A DNA stretch of 64,000 bases from Acidobacteriota bacterium (lineage in GTDB: Bacteria > Acidobacteriota > Terriglobia > Acidiferrales > UBA7541): the NCBI GenBank assembly GCA_003223245.1, contig QHYI01000143.1, positions 23,497-87,496 on the forward strand, in the 5' to 3' direction. The notes under the pieces were generated by a model. It did not search any database, was not told the origin of the DNA, and worked only from the letters and a program-made list of their open reading frames with translations. A program made the position numbers and the translations under genes. Shown piece after piece: positions 47,703-56,926 of this stretch; the stretch's first letter is position 1; each line of letters starts with the position of its first letter.

Positions 47703-48347
47703 ATGCCATCAGAGGTGATGTCGCTGCAAGAACCGGATAATCCCGCAATTCCGGGCGCCAGCTTGCTTTCTTCAGGTCGCTATATTCATTTTGGGCCATT
47801 TCGCATCGATCAGCAGCGGCAGGAAGTCACGCGCAATGGGACCCGTCTAAAACTTCAAGGGAAAGTGTATCAAACCCTTCTCGCGCTCTTGGAAAAGCCC
47901 GGCGAAGTCGTGACCCGCGAAGAACTGCGTGCGCGGCTCTGGCCCGCCGACACGCACGTAAATTACGACGCCAACGTAAACACCACCGTGAACAAGCTCC
48001 GCGTGGCCCTGGGCGATTCCTCCGACAAGCCGCTGTATGTCGAGACCATTCCCCGCAAGGGATACTCGCTGTTGGTTCAGCCGGAAATCTCCAACCGCAC
48101 GGGGAATTCTCATGCCCCGCAAAACGGCTGGTCGGGAGAAGAAGCGAAGGAGCGTGCCGCCCACGCCGGTTTTTTCAAGTTCTCCAAATCCGACTTGTGG
48201 GTGGTCCTTGGCGCCATTGGCCTGATACTCGCGGGTATGCTCCTCGGTGCGGGAATCATGCGTCTCTGGATGACCCATCCTGCTCCGATTTCAGGTCACT
48301 CTCTGGCGGTGGTTCTCCTTCGTTTGCTCGAAAACGTGCTTCCTTAG
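47703..48347 (+). CDS. ToxR/CadC-like membrane-anchored transcriptional regulator
   Basis: The 214-residue protein has an OmpR/PhoB-type winged helix at about residues 25-125: FGPFRIDQQRQEVTRNGTRL, LLEKPGEVVTREELRARLWP and VNKLRVALGDSSDKPLYVET. One transmembrane segment near the C-terminus follows (LWVVLGAIGLILAGMLLGAG), with only a short periplasmic tail. Full-length CadC-like proteins in Acidobacteriota usually have long WD40 or TPR C-termini. This one is short, so it may be truncated or a minimal form. ATG 47703 has GAGGGTGA about 8 bases upstream. Confidence 0.82.
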   Translation: MPSEVMSLQEPDNPAIPGASLLSSGRYIHFGPFRIDQQRQEVTRNGTRLKLQGKVYQTLLALLEKPGEVVTREELRARLWPADTHVNYDANVNTTVNKLRVALGDSSDKPLYVETIPRKGYSLLVQPEISNRTGNSHAPQNGWSGEEAKERAAHAGFFKFSKSDLWVVLGAIGLILAGMLLGAGIMRLWMTHPAPISGHSLAVVLLRLLENVLP

Positions 48348-48460
48348 GTCTCTTGCGAGCTTTCGAAAGAACCGCTAAAGCTTTGCTTGGTCTGTTGCTG
48401 TTAGCACGGCAGTCCCTGAATGTCCAACCAGCGTTGGTTCTCGTGTAAACTCTTCCCTTC

Positions 48461-49249
48461 ATGCTCAATGCCATTACGCGGGGTGTCAGTCCGGCCATTA
48501 GCCGCTGCGAGCTGTCGTTCATTGATCGCAAGCCGATTGATTTGGCGCGCGCCCGAGAGCAGCATCAGGCGTACGAAGTGCTCCTCGCCAAGCTCGGATC
48601 GCGCGTTATTTCTCTTCCTCCCGAGCCGGATCTTCCCGATTCCATGTTTGTGGAGGATCCCGCCATCGTGCTCGATGAAATTGCGGTGATCCTCCCGCTC
48701 GGCACGGAAAGCCGCCGTGGGGAAGCCCCATCACTCGCGAAGGAGCTTTCGAAATATCGTAAACTGGTTTATGTTGAGCTTCCCGGGACGCTCGAAGGCG
48801 GCGACGTCCTTCGCATCGGGCGCAAACTTTTCGTAGGACTCACAAAACGCAGCAACGCCGAAGGCGTTCGTCAACTCGCGGAAATCGTCAAGCCGCACGG
48901 CTACGAAGTCATCTCCGTGGCGGTTACGGGCTGTTTGCATCTGAAATCGGCGGTGACTTGTATTGCCGACAATGCGCTCCTGGCGAATCGCGCTTGGTTT
49001 GATACCACGCCGTTCGCCGGATATGAGTGGATTGATGTGGATCCCTCGGAGCCGCACGCCGCCAACGCCCTAGCCATAGGCGGCACGATCGTCTTGCCCA
49101 CTTCGTTTCCGCGCACGCGCGGACGCATCGGCTCGCTGGACTATCGCGTCACCCCGCTCGATATCTCCGAGCTCCAGAAGGCCGAAGCTGGCCTCACCTG
49201 CTCGAGCCTACTCTTCGAAACTTTTTCACACTCAGCACGCAATCCCTGA
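48461..49249 (+). CDS. Dimethylargininase-like amidinotransferase (DDAH family)
   Basis: The 262-residue protein belongs to the DDAH branch of the pentein fold, which hydrolyses methylated arginines to citrulline and methylamines. Key features are FVEDPAIV, GTLEGGDVLRIGRKLFVGLT, the active-site His160 in TGCLHLKSAVTC and the nucleophile Cys247 in EAGLTCSSLLF. No arginine deiminase genes are nearby, so it seems to act alone. No Shine-Dalgarno is visible upstream of ATG 48461; a TAAACT -10-like element at 48446-48451 may mean a nearly leaderless message. Confidence 0.88.
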   Translation: MLNAITRGVSPAISRCELSFIDRKPIDLARAREQHQAYEVLLAKLGSRVISLPPEPDLPDSMFVEDPAIVLDEIAVILPLGTESRRGEAPSLAKELSKYRKLVYVELPGTLEGGDVLRIGRKLFVGLTKRSNAEGVRQLAEIVKPHGYEVISVAVTGCLHLKSAVTCIADNALLANRAWFDTTPFAGYEWIDVDPSEPHAANALAIGGTIVLPTSFPRTRGRIGSLDYRVTPLDISELQKAEAGLTCSSLLFETFSHSARNP

Positions 49250-49294
49250 TGTCCAGGTTCTGGAGTGACGCCTGGTTGCGGCGCGCGCATTCCT

Positions 49295-50842
49295 CTACGC
49301 CGCCTGCGAATAGCCAAAGAGAGTCATAAATCCAAAATCCATGTGCAGTTGCTGGTGGCAATGAAACAGCGTCACCCCGGGATTGTCCGCGATAAAATCC
49401 ACTTCGGCCTCTTGATAACCGCCCACCATCACTACGTCTTTCATCACGCCGCTCGTCGCCTGGCCTGCGAGCTTCGTCAATTCAAAACTGTGCCGGTGCA
49501 AATGAATCGGATGAATATCGTCGCTAGCATTCCGCATGCGCAGCCGGTACCGCTGGCCTTCCTGCAAGCGAAAAGCGGGTACCTTCACTTCCGGCGAAAA
49601 CACTTCTTCGTTGATGGCCCACTGGTTGAAGCCGTGGTCTGCCGCGTTCCGCTTCGTGAACGTCATCTCAATGACTTCGTTCGGCTCGCGCGCCGCGCCA
49701 CTCGGCTCTCCGAACTGTGCGTAGCTCCAGCGGGACGGCTTCGGCGGCGTCCATACCGGCCTGCCTTTCCGGCCCGCGTACTCCACGACAATGCCCATGC
49801 CGTGATGCCGGTCGTCATCGGCAAGATCGCCCAGAATCCACACGCCGGGTTGCTTCATTTCGACGATGGCGGAAATCCTCTCCGCCGTGCCCAACCAAAG
49901 GACCGGCACTTCAGCGGGCCGCGGGCCCGGATTGCCGTCGAGCGCCACCACGCGGAAAGTGTGTCCGGGCAACGCCAGGCTGCGAATTTCGGTGGCGCTG
50001 CCGTTCAGCACATGAAAAACCACGCGCTCGCCCGCCTTCACTCGTACGGGCTCACCATGCCCGAGCATCCGTCCGTTAATGGTGAAATACTGATAGCCCA
50101 CTTCATAGCCGTGTGGCATGCCTTTGGCCAGCGACGCTTTCATCGCCGACTCACCCGCGTCTTCAAGCTCCTTCACTTTCCTGGACGGCGATAAAAAATC
50201 CTGCGGCATGTCGCCGCCCTGGCTAAACGAGCCTTCAAACTCTTTCAAAACGAGAAACACTTCGCGGTCGTAGGGTCCCGGCTCGTTCCTGGCTTCGATG
50301 TACACTGGCCCCACCTGCCCGCTGTATTGCCCGGCGTGCAGGTCCGCCCCGGCGCGATTGTGTGTGTGGTAGAAGCGCAAACCCGCAGGCTGCGGCGTGA
50401 ACCTGATGCGCCGCATTCCATGCGCTGGAATGTACGGCGTGCCCTCTTCCGCCGCGCCATCCACGTCGGTCGAAACCTTTTGCCCGTGCCAGTGCAATTG
50501 CTCCGGCGTGTCGGTTTCGTTGTGGATGTCGACGGTCACCTCGCGTCCTTCTCTAAACCGCAGCAGGGGCCCCGGAAACTGCCCGTTGTAGGTGATCGCC
50601 GAAATGATATGCTTGGGCGCAATCTCGATCGCGCTCGCGCCAATGCGCAGCGCATAATCTGCTGCGCCTTCGGTCTGCGTTGCCGCCGCTCGAGCGGCGG
50701 GCTGCCAATTTCTGTCTATCACCCCCGCCGCCCAACTCAGCGGCATCACAGCTCCTAACAGTCCTGCGCCCGCCGCTGTGGCCCCTGTTGCTGCCGCTGC
50801 GTGCAGGAATTCTCGCCGCGTTAGAAAGTTCCTTCTCACCAC
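49295..50842 (-). CDS. Tat-exported multicopper oxidase
   Basis: The 515-residue protein has a twin-arginine signal (LTRREFLHAAAATGATAAG). The four copper-binding motifs are present: LHWHGQ, FYHTHNRAGADLHAGQ, HPIHLHRHSF and the final HCHQQLHMDFG. It is a periplasmic laccase-like oxidase; candidate substrates are phenolics or metal ions. The start is uncertain because the first codons are GTG GTG with a poor ribosome site. It lies convergent to the DDAH gene. Confidence 0.9.
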   Translation of the reverse strand: MVRRNFLTRREFLHAAAATGATAAGAGLLGAVMPLSWAAGVIDRNWQPAARAAATQTEGAADYALRIGASAIEIAPKHIISAITYNGQFPGPLLRFREGREVTVDIHNETDTPEQLHWHGQKVSTDVDGAAEEGTPYIPAHGMRRIRFTPQPAGLRFYHTHNRAGADLHAGQYSGQVGPVYIEARNEPGPYDREVFLVLKEFEGSFSQGGDMPQDFLSPSRKVKELEDAGESAMKASLAKGMPHGYEVGYQYFTINGRMLGHGEPVRVKAGERVVFHVLNGSATEIRSLALPGHTFRVVALDGNPGPRPAEVPVLWLGTAERISAIVEMKQPGVWILGDLADDDRHHGMGIVVEYAGRKGRPVWTPPKPSRWSYAQFGEPSGAAREPNEVIEMTFTKRNAADHGFNQWAINEEVFSPEVKVPAFRLQEGQRYRLRMRNASDDIHPIHLHRHSFELTKLAGQATSGVMKDVVMVGGYQEAEVDFIADNPGVTLFHCHQQLHMDFGFMTLFGYSQAA

Positions 50843-50852
50843 TGCCTATCGC

Positions 50853-51908
50853 CTAGAAAAGCCGCGGCTGGCGGCGCGGGGCTTCGCGGCCAAAATATTC
50901 GTACGCCCGCGGTGTCGCGACGCGCCCGCGCGGCGTGCGGTCGATCATGCCGATTTGCATCAGGTAGGGCTCGTACATTTCTTCGATGGCATCTTCTTCT
51001 TCGGCAAGCGCCGCGGAAAGCGTGCCGAGGCCGACGGGGCCGCCGCCGTACTTGTCGAGCAGCGCGAGCATCAAGTTGCGATCCACTTCGTCGAGGCCGT
51101 TCTCGTCGACGCCGAGCATTTGCAGCGCTTCCTGCGCCACGGCGCGCGTAATGCGCCCTGACGCCCGCACTTCGGCGAAGTCGCGCGAACGGCGCAGCAG
51201 GCGATTGGCGATGCGCGGCGTGCCCCGACAGCGGCGCGCGATTTCTTCGGCGCCGCCGTCGTCCATCTCGATGTGCAGGATCTTCGCGGAGCGGTGAATG
51301 ATGATGAGCAAGTCCCCCGGCTCGTAAAAATCGAGGCGATGCACGATGCCAAACCGCGAACGCAGCGGCGCGGTAATCAAGCCCGCGCGCGTCGTAGCCC
51401 CCACGAGCGTGAAGTGGCTTAGCGGAAAAGGATGAATGCGCGCGCCCGGCCCTTGGCCGATGATCAAGTCCACACGGAAATCTTCCATCGCGGGATAGAG
51501 AACTTCTTCCACCGCCGGCTGCAAGCGATGAATTTCGTCAAGAAAGAAAACTTCTTTCTTTTCGAGCGCGGTAAGAATCGCAGTGAGGTCGCCTTTGCGT
51601 TCTAGTAGCGGCCCGGCGCTGGTCTTGATCGGTACATTGAGCTCGTTGGCGATGATTTGCGCGAGCGTGGTTTTCCCCAGGCCGGGCGGGCCGTAAAGCA
51701 ACACGTGGTCGAGCGCTTCGTCTCGGCTGCGCGCGGCGTCAATGGCAATCTGGATGTTTTCCTTGACGCGCTTCTGCCCGATATATTCCTCGAGCCGCCG
51801 CGGACGCACGCTGACCTCGATGCGCGCGTCTTCCTCGTACGCCGCGCCGGAAACAATCCGCTGCGGCTGCCGTTGCTGGATCATGCGTTTTGTTGAGGCG
51901 TCAGCCAT
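50853..51908 (-). CDS. ruvB: Holliday junction branch-migration ATPase RuvB
   Basis: The 351-residue AAA+ motor drives branch migration with RuvA. Walker [12 protein letters not shown], Walker [11 protein letters not shown] and the RuvB-typical [18 protein letters not shown] are all present. The C-terminal winged helix ends near [13 protein letters not shown]. Length and start (MADASTKRM) are normal. It follows ruvA on the same strand after a 127-base gap; no ruvC gene is adjacent. Confidence 0.97.
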   Translation of the reverse strand: MADASTKRMIQQRQPQRIVSGAAYEEDARIEVSVRPRRLEEYIGQKRVKENIQIAIDAARSRDEALDHVLLYGPPGLGKTTLAQIIANELNVPIKTSAGPLLERKGDLTAILTALEKKEVFFLDEIHRLQPAVEEVLYPAMEDFRVDLIIGQGPGARIHPFPLSHFTLVGATTRAGLITAPLRSRFGIVHRLDFYEPGDLLIIIHRSAKILHIEMDDGGAEEIARRCRGTPRIANRLLRRSRDFAEVRASGRITRAVAQEALQMLGVDENGLDEVDRNLMLALLDKYGGGPVGLGTLSAALAEEEDAIEEMYEPYLMQIGMIDRTPRGRVATPRAYEYFGREAPRRQPRLF

Positions 51909-52035
51909 ATTTTTTCACCGCACAATGCCGAGAGAACCAGAAGGAAATTGCTTTCCGCAGTCTCCGTTCCCTGCGTGACCTCTCTGTTGAAACCCCATCA
52001 AACCACGCGACATCCCAACCCATCGGTAACCATCG

Positions 52036-52659
52036 CTACGCTCCCGCACGAGTGGACCGCCCCTTCGGCGCGCTCAACGACTGTAGCGCGGCTCGCAGCA
52101 TCTTCTCAAAATTGTTTGCGCCGGCTTCACGCTTCGCTTCGGCAGCCGCGTCTTCTGCAGCGCGCGCGTCGTAACCCAGATTAACGAGTGCGGACACCAC
52201 GTCCGCTTCAATACCGCCCGGTGAAGCTACCGCGGACTTCTCCGTTTCGACGGCTACGGCTTCCAGCTTGTCTTTCAATTCCACCACGATGCGCTCCGCG
52301 GTCTTTCTCCCCACACCGGGAATCTTGGTTAGCCGCACCAAATCGCCGCTGCGAATCGCGGGAACCAGCTCTTCCACGCTTATGCCGGAAAGAATTTTCA
52401 GCGCCAGCGAGGGGCCAACGCCGGACGCGGAAATCAACAGTTCGAAAAAATGCTTTTCGCGGGCGGAAACAAAGCCAAAGAGCGCCAGCGCGTCCTCGCG
52501 CACGTGCGTGTAAATCAGAAGGGTGACTTCGGTGTGCAGTTCGCCGAGCGCGGCGTAAGTCGACAGCGGCACTTGCGCGAGATAGCCAACGCCGCCCACG
52601 TCGATGAGCACCTGGTTCGGTCTTTTTTCCGCAAGGCGTCCGCGAAGCTGGCCAATCAT
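52036..52659 (-). CDS. ruvA: Holliday junction recognition protein RuvA
   Basis: RuvA (207 residues) binds four-way junctions and loads RuvB. It begins MIGQLRGRLAEKRPNQVLID and carries the helix-hairpin-helix pairs SGVGPSLALKILSG and PGVGRKTAERIVVELKDK. The C-terminal domain III, which contacts RuvB, is present (VVSALVNLGYDARAAEDAA). Length is normal. It is first in a ruvA-ruvB operon. Confidence 0.96.
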   Translation of the reverse strand: MIGQLRGRLAEKRPNQVLIDVGGVGYLAQVPLSTYAALGELHTEVTLLIYTHVREDALALFGFVSAREKHFFELLISASGVGPSLALKILSGISVEELVPAIRSGDLVRLTKIPGVGRKTAERIVVELKDKLEAVAVETEKSAVASPGGIEADVVSALVNLGYDARAAEDAAAEAKREAGANNFEKMLRAALQSLSAPKGRSTRAGA

Positions 52660-53013
52660 CGTTAGTTCAACCTAGGGCGCAAGTATTGCCGCCTTTTCTT
52701 CGCCTGTCAACGCGAACCGGGGAGAACGGGGGAGAACCGAGGTGAACCGCGGATAGCGGATACAGCCGCGAAAAACGGACCACCCCCTGCCTCTGGTCCC
52801 CATCCATATCGCCCGCTGGATTGTGTCCTCGAAATGTCGCTCTGCGGACGGATTCCCGCCCGCGACTACAAGAAAGACGTTCCTTTAATGTTCGTGGGGC
52901 ATTGGAGGCCATCATACGGCAACGCGGGAAGTTGCTCGCGCATCTGCCGAAAGGACACAAAAATTCTCCCCCCTTGCGAGCGGCAGCCACATCCAGGCCG
53001 GGACTTCTGGAGA
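52660..53013. other. Intergenic region without recognisable genes
   Basis: There is no credible ORF. It contains short GGGGAGAAC / GGTGAACC-type direct repeats near 52720-52750. No RNA gene was recognised. Confidence 0.35.
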
Positions 53014-53349
53014 CTAGCTGGCTTTTTTCAACTCAACGGGCGCAGCAGGACTCTGTTGCAGTGTTGCCGCGCCCGCCTTCGATGCCGCTTTCGGAATCGA
53101 CGTCATTACGAAAGCGCCGATGAAGGCCCCCAGCAGTGCGGGAATAATGTAGACATGTGACACGCTTGGCCCCCAATGCCCAAGCACGGGCGAACCAAGC
53201 CAACCGCCAATCCATCCGGCGATCCACTTGTTCATGAACCCGTCAAAACCGGACAGCATCTTGTAGCACACGATGAGGTGCAGCACGATGGCTGCGATGA
53301 AGCCCAGTATCAACAGGCTGAGGAACGATGCAAAACCCATACCGATCAT
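53014..53349 (-). CDS. Small integral membrane protein, possibly GlsB/YeaQ-like
   Basis: The 111-residue protein starts at ATG 53349 with AAGGAGGA six bases upstream. It has an N-terminal span (FLSLLILGFIAAIVLHLIV), a Gly/Trp-rich middle (WIAGWIGGWLGSPVLG) and another span (IIPALLGAFIGAFVMT). The WIAGWIGGWLG and GAFIGAF patterns resemble the GlsB/YeaQ stress-response membrane proteins, but the match is loose. Function unknown. Confidence 0.6.
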   Translation of the reverse strand: MIGMGFASFLSLLILGFIAAIVLHLIVCYKMLSGFDGFMNKWIAGWIGGWLGSPVLGHWGPSVSHVYIIPALLGAFIGAFVMTSIPKAASKAGAATLQQSPAAPVELKKAS

Positions 53350-53529
53350 AGAAATCCTCCTTCCATTCCGTTGTTGCGTCCCGGTCTGGTAGAGGCCGTC
53401 AATGACCTAATAGGTTTTGATGCAAGTTTTTGCTGGTGGGAAGTCTATCCGCGGGAATGTAACTTTTCTTTTCATGGCGGTCGCACGATACCGATCAGCA
53501 ACCGAAAACAGGCTGGTTCACGCTGCGGG

Positions 53530-54078
53530 CTAGCGGCCGTAGCGGCCAATTAGCTCAGCTTGCCCGAGGGTGTGGGCTTTCATGGCGCGTTCCAGATCGG
53601 CTTTGGTGACGCCGGGTTTCAGGTTCAGCTTCGCGTCCAGCGCGTACAGCTTGAAAAAATAGCGATGCGGTTTGCCCGGAGGCGGGCACGGCCCACCATA
53701 ACCAATTCTGCCAAAGTCGTTTCGGCCTTGCCGCGCCCCATTAGCAAGCTGCTCCTGCTTTGCCACCCCCTCCTCAAGTTCTCGGGCATCCGCAGGCAAA
53801 TCGAACAGCACCCAATGCACCCACGTGCCCGCCGGGGCATCTGGATCGTCCATGATGAGCGCAAAGCTTTGCGTCTTAGCGGGAGGCTCGTTCCAATTGA
53901 GCTTCGGCGATGCATCCGGCCCATCGCAGGTGAATTTCTTCGGGATCATTTCGTTGGCCGCGAAGGCCGCGCTGGAAATTTTCATGCTTCCTCCTTGGGC
54001 TTGCACCGGTGGATTTGCGCCAAGGAAAAGGGAGAGGCACAAGGACGAAGCCATAAAAGCAGTGAACAAGTTTTGCAT
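53530..54078 (-). CDS. Exported YbhB/YbcL-type PEBP-family protein
   Basis: The 182-residue protein has a signal peptide (FMASSLCLSLFLGANPPVQAQ). A phosphatidylethanolamine-binding-protein-like domain follows with the motifs FTCDGPDASPKLNW, ALIMDDPDAPAGTWVHWVLF and YGGPCPPPGKPHRYFFKLYALD. The DPDAP and GPCPPPG motifs are the anion-binding pocket of the family. Ligand unknown. Confidence 0.88.
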   Translation of the reverse strand: MQNLFTAFMASSLCLSLFLGANPPVQAQGGSMKISSAAFAANEMIPKKFTCDGPDASPKLNWNEPPAKTQSFALIMDDPDAPAGTWVHWVLFDLPADARELEEGVAKQEQLANGARQGRNDFGRIGYGGPCPPPGKPHRYFFKLYALDAKLNLKPGVTKADLERAMKAHTLGQAELIGRYGR

Positions 54079-54202
54079 ACGCAGCGTATTTTATTTTGAC
54101 GCAATCACATCTTGCCCGAGCTGAAAGCCTCGCGCACCTTGAAATGACCGATTCTTTTCACGAACTTAAAACGTATAACTCAGGATTTACGACTTCCTTT
54201 CC

Positions 54203-55066
54203 TTATCGGCGGTTGCGGTCCTTGCGCACCGCTTCGTCAATCAAAGCGTCGAGTTCGCTGCGCGTCAGTGTCACGCGATCGTCTGCGGACTCGCCCCCCT
54301 CGCTCGTCATGGGCAACTCCGCGCCGCCTCCTGGCGGCGACGAGACGAAGTACCGCGGCCGCGCCGCCATTAACTTCGCCACTTCGCGTCCCGTGAGCAA
54401 TACGGGCCCGCCCGCAAGTTCCGCCGCCAGGGTTATTTTGGCGCAATGCTCGATGGTCTCCATGCGGAAAAAAGCCGTCAGCAGATCCGGCCCGCAGGTC
54501 ACCGCGCCGTGATTCGCCAACAGTAACGCATCGTAGTGCGGAACAAATGGTTCAAGCGCCGCGCTTAGCTCGGCCGTCCCAGGGGTGGCATACTGCACCA
54601 GCGGGACTTGGCCGAGCCCGACAATCACCTCGGGCAACAGAGCTTTGTTCAGCGCGCGCCCGGCTACCGCAAATCCCGTGGCTGTGGGCGGATGCGCGTG
54701 GCAAACGGCATTCACATCGGGCCGCATGCGGTAAAACAGGAGGTGCATCGCCAGTTCCGAGGAAACTTTGCGGTCGCCCGAGAGCTGCCGGCCCTCAAGA
54801 TCCGTCATGACTAGATCCTCGGGCGACAGCGTTCCCTTGTTCATGCAAGTAGGCGTGGTGAGGATTCGGCCGTCGCCAAGACGCACCGACAAGTTCCCTT
54901 CACAGGCGACAATGAAACCGCGCTGATACATCCAGCGGCCTGCCACACAGATGTCCCTGGCGTGCTGCGCAGCGCTCTTTGCGTGGCCTGGTAAGAGTGA
55001 GTCCGCAGTCAAGGTCGGACTCCTTCCTGGCGCGGAGAAACGGCCGCGCCTTCTCATTGAAATCAC
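54203..55066 (-). CDS. Class II (zinc) aldolase family protein, fuculose-phosphate-aldolase type
   Basis: The 287-residue protein contains a class II aldolase/adducin domain: FIVACEGNLSVRLGDGRILT, the Ser-Glu region SSELAMHLLFY, the zinc motif CHAHPPTATGF and the second zinc His in NHGAVTCG. These fit L-fuculose-1-phosphate aldolase or related enzymes, though the substrate cannot be fixed. A C-terminal tail of about 60 residues (PPGGGAELPM onward) is an extra. The start is uncertain because several in-frame starts exist before AKSAAQHARD. Confidence 0.82.
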   Translation of the reverse strand: MISMRRRGRFSAPGRSPTLTADSLLPGHAKSAAQHARDICVAGRWMYQRGFIVACEGNLSVRLGDGRILTTPTCMNKGTLSPEDLVMTDLEGRQLSGDRKVSSELAMHLLFYRMRPDVNAVCHAHPPTATGFAVAGRALNKALLPEVIVGLGQVPLVQYATPGTAELSAALEPFVPHYDALLLANHGAVTCGPDLLTAFFRMETIEHCAKITLAAELAGGPVLLTGREVAKLMAARPRYFVSSPPGGGAELPMTSEGGESADDRVTLTRSELDALIDEAVRKDRNRR

Positions 55067-55261
55067 CTCAGGCGCACCCCGTGGGGACTTACGAAATGGC
55101 TCCGCCAGCTTTCCGGGCCTGGCGTAAGCAGCTAGAACCTATTTCAAAATCGGCCAGGAAGCTAGTGTTCGTCTAATAGATTCTCCCAAAGAGGGTCAGG
55201 AGACAATACCCCGTTTGAAGTAGCCTCCTCAGCGTCTATCGCTCTTCGCATACCGGCAGCG

Positions 55262-56533
55262 CTAGGCATAAATGCCGCGAAGCTTGAGCGCGGTGGCCAC
55301 GCGGTCGATCGCCAGCATGTACGCTGCGATGCGGTTGTTGACTTTGTGCAATTCCGCGTAGCGCACCACCTCATCGAAGGCGTTTTCCATGAAGTCCAGC
55401 AGGCGGTCGTTGACCTCGCTCTCCCGCCAGAAGAATCCCTGGCGGTCTTGCACCCATTCGAAATAGCTCACCGTCACGCCGCCCGCGTTGCCTAGAATGT
55501 CAGGAATGGTGAAGATGCCTTTCGAATCGATGATGGTGTCAGCCTGCCAAGTGGTGGGCCCGTTCGCGCCTTCACAGAGAATTTTCGCTTGGACTTGGTG
55601 GGCATTCTTTTCGGTAATCTGGTTTTCGATGGCCGCGGGGATGGCGATGTCACACGGTTGAAAGAGCACGTCGCGCGCAGACATCTTCGTTCCCCCGCCA
55701 GGAAAATTCTGCAGCAGCTTTTTCTGCGTGTAAACCCAGTCGATCAGTTTAGGCACGTCGAAGCCTTTCTCGTTGTAAAGCCCGCCGCCAATATCAGCCA
55801 GACCAATAATCTTGTATCCCGCTTTTTGCATCAGGTCCGCGGCCATCGAGCCCACATTTCCGAAACCCTGCACGACCACGCGGCATCCTTGTTTTTTCAT
55901 GCCCAGCTTGGCGAGCGCCTTGTCGCAACACATCATTACCCCGCGCCCGGTAGCTTCCCGTCGTCCGCGAGACCCGCCCAGCTCAATCGGCTTTCCGGTT
56001 ACGACCGCGGTTGTAGCTTGTCCAACATGCATCGCGTAGGTGTCCATCACCCACGCCATGGTTTGTTCGCCGGTGCCGACGTCCGGTGCGGGAATATCGC
56101 GCTCCGGCCCCAACCATTCCGCCAATTCCGCGGTGTACCGCCGCGTCAGTCGCTCTATTTCTCCGCGCGACAGCTTGCGCGGGTCACAAATCACTCCGCC
56201 CTTTGCGCCCCCAAACGGGATGTTCACGACCGCGCATTTCCAGGTCATCCAAGTCGCCAGAGCGCGCACTTCGTCAAGCGATACGTCCGGAGCGAAGCGA
56301 ATCCCGCCTTTTCCCGGCCCCCGCACATTCGAATGCAGCACCCGGTAACCGGTGAAAACTTCCAGTTGCCCGTTATCCATGCCCACCGGAATGTACAACG
56401 TGATTTCCTTACTCGGCCATTTCAGGAAGCGGTACAGTCCCTGCTCGAGACCAAGTTTGCTCGCGGCCACTTCAAAACGCGCTTCGGCGTTCTGGTAGAC
56501 ATTCATCTCTTCCGGCATCACGGCTTGGGCCAT
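55262..56533 (-). CDS. gdhA: Glutamate dehydrogenase
   Basis: From ATG 56533 (GAGGAG about 9 bases upstream) the protein is 423 residues. It interconverts glutamate and 2-oxoglutarate plus ammonia. It contains the substrate-binding Lys residues in [10 protein letters not shown] and PFGGAKGGV (Lys111), the PAPDVGTG motif and the dinucleotide fold [14 protein letters not shown]. The length is that of the short (Gdh-II-like) bacterial form. The coenzyme preference was not assigned. A palindromic element at 56684-56700 lies about 150 bases upstream. Confidence 0.95.
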   Translation of the reverse strand: MAQAVMPEEMNVYQNAEARFEVAASKLGLEQGLYRFLKWPSKEITLYIPVGMDNGQLEVFTGYRVLHSNVRGPGKGGIRFAPDVSLDEVRALATWMTWKCAVVNIPFGGAKGGVICDPRKLSRGEIERLTRRYTAELAEWLGPERDIPAPDVGTGEQTMAWVMDTYAMHVGQATTAVVTGKPIELGGSRGRREATGRGVMMCCDKALAKLGMKKQGCRVVVQGFGNVGSMAADLMQKAGYKIIGLADIGGGLYNEKGFDVPKLIDWVYTQKKLLQNFPGGGTKMSARDVLFQPCDIAIPAAIENQITEKNAHQVQAKILCEGANGPTTWQADTIIDSKGIFTIPDILGNAGGVTVSYFEWVQDRQGFFWRESEVNDRLLDFMENAFDEVVRYAELHKVNNRIAAYMLAIDRVATALKLRGIYA

Positions 56534-56926
56534 GCAAAACTCTCCTCGCGAACTCTCCCTTATTAGTTGTCGCTCTCCCGCGGCAGCGTAGCGTTCTCCT
56601 GCGACGCCACGCATCTTGAATTACAGAATCGCAGCAGCGCGGATTCCTTTTTCGAGACCAAAAATGTCTCTACATAATTCGCTCTGTGATTATTTCACAG
56701 GAGTGAATTTGAAGGCCAAGGAAGGTAAGCTCGAGCGGTCTACCCCACCGCCAGACTTGCCGTTTGGCCGGGCCGTCAGTATACGAACCTGCTTTCCGTC
56801 CCGCAAGCCGCGCCGCCTTTTCGCAGCAGTCCCCATTTCCATCCCGCCAACCGCGGTAGCCATCGCTTCCGGACGTTAGCTTGTCCGATAAATTTATTTG
56901 CGGATCCTGTTTGGGAGCTGGAAAGT
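56534..56926. other. Intergenic region with a CTGTGA/TCACAG inverted repeat
   Basis: There is no convincing ORF. It contains the perfect inverted repeat CTGTGA-TTATT-TCACAG (56684-56700), a CRP/FNR-family-like architecture with a 5-base spacer. It lies about 150 bases upstream of gdhA on the minus strand. No clear promoter was identified. Confidence 0.4.
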
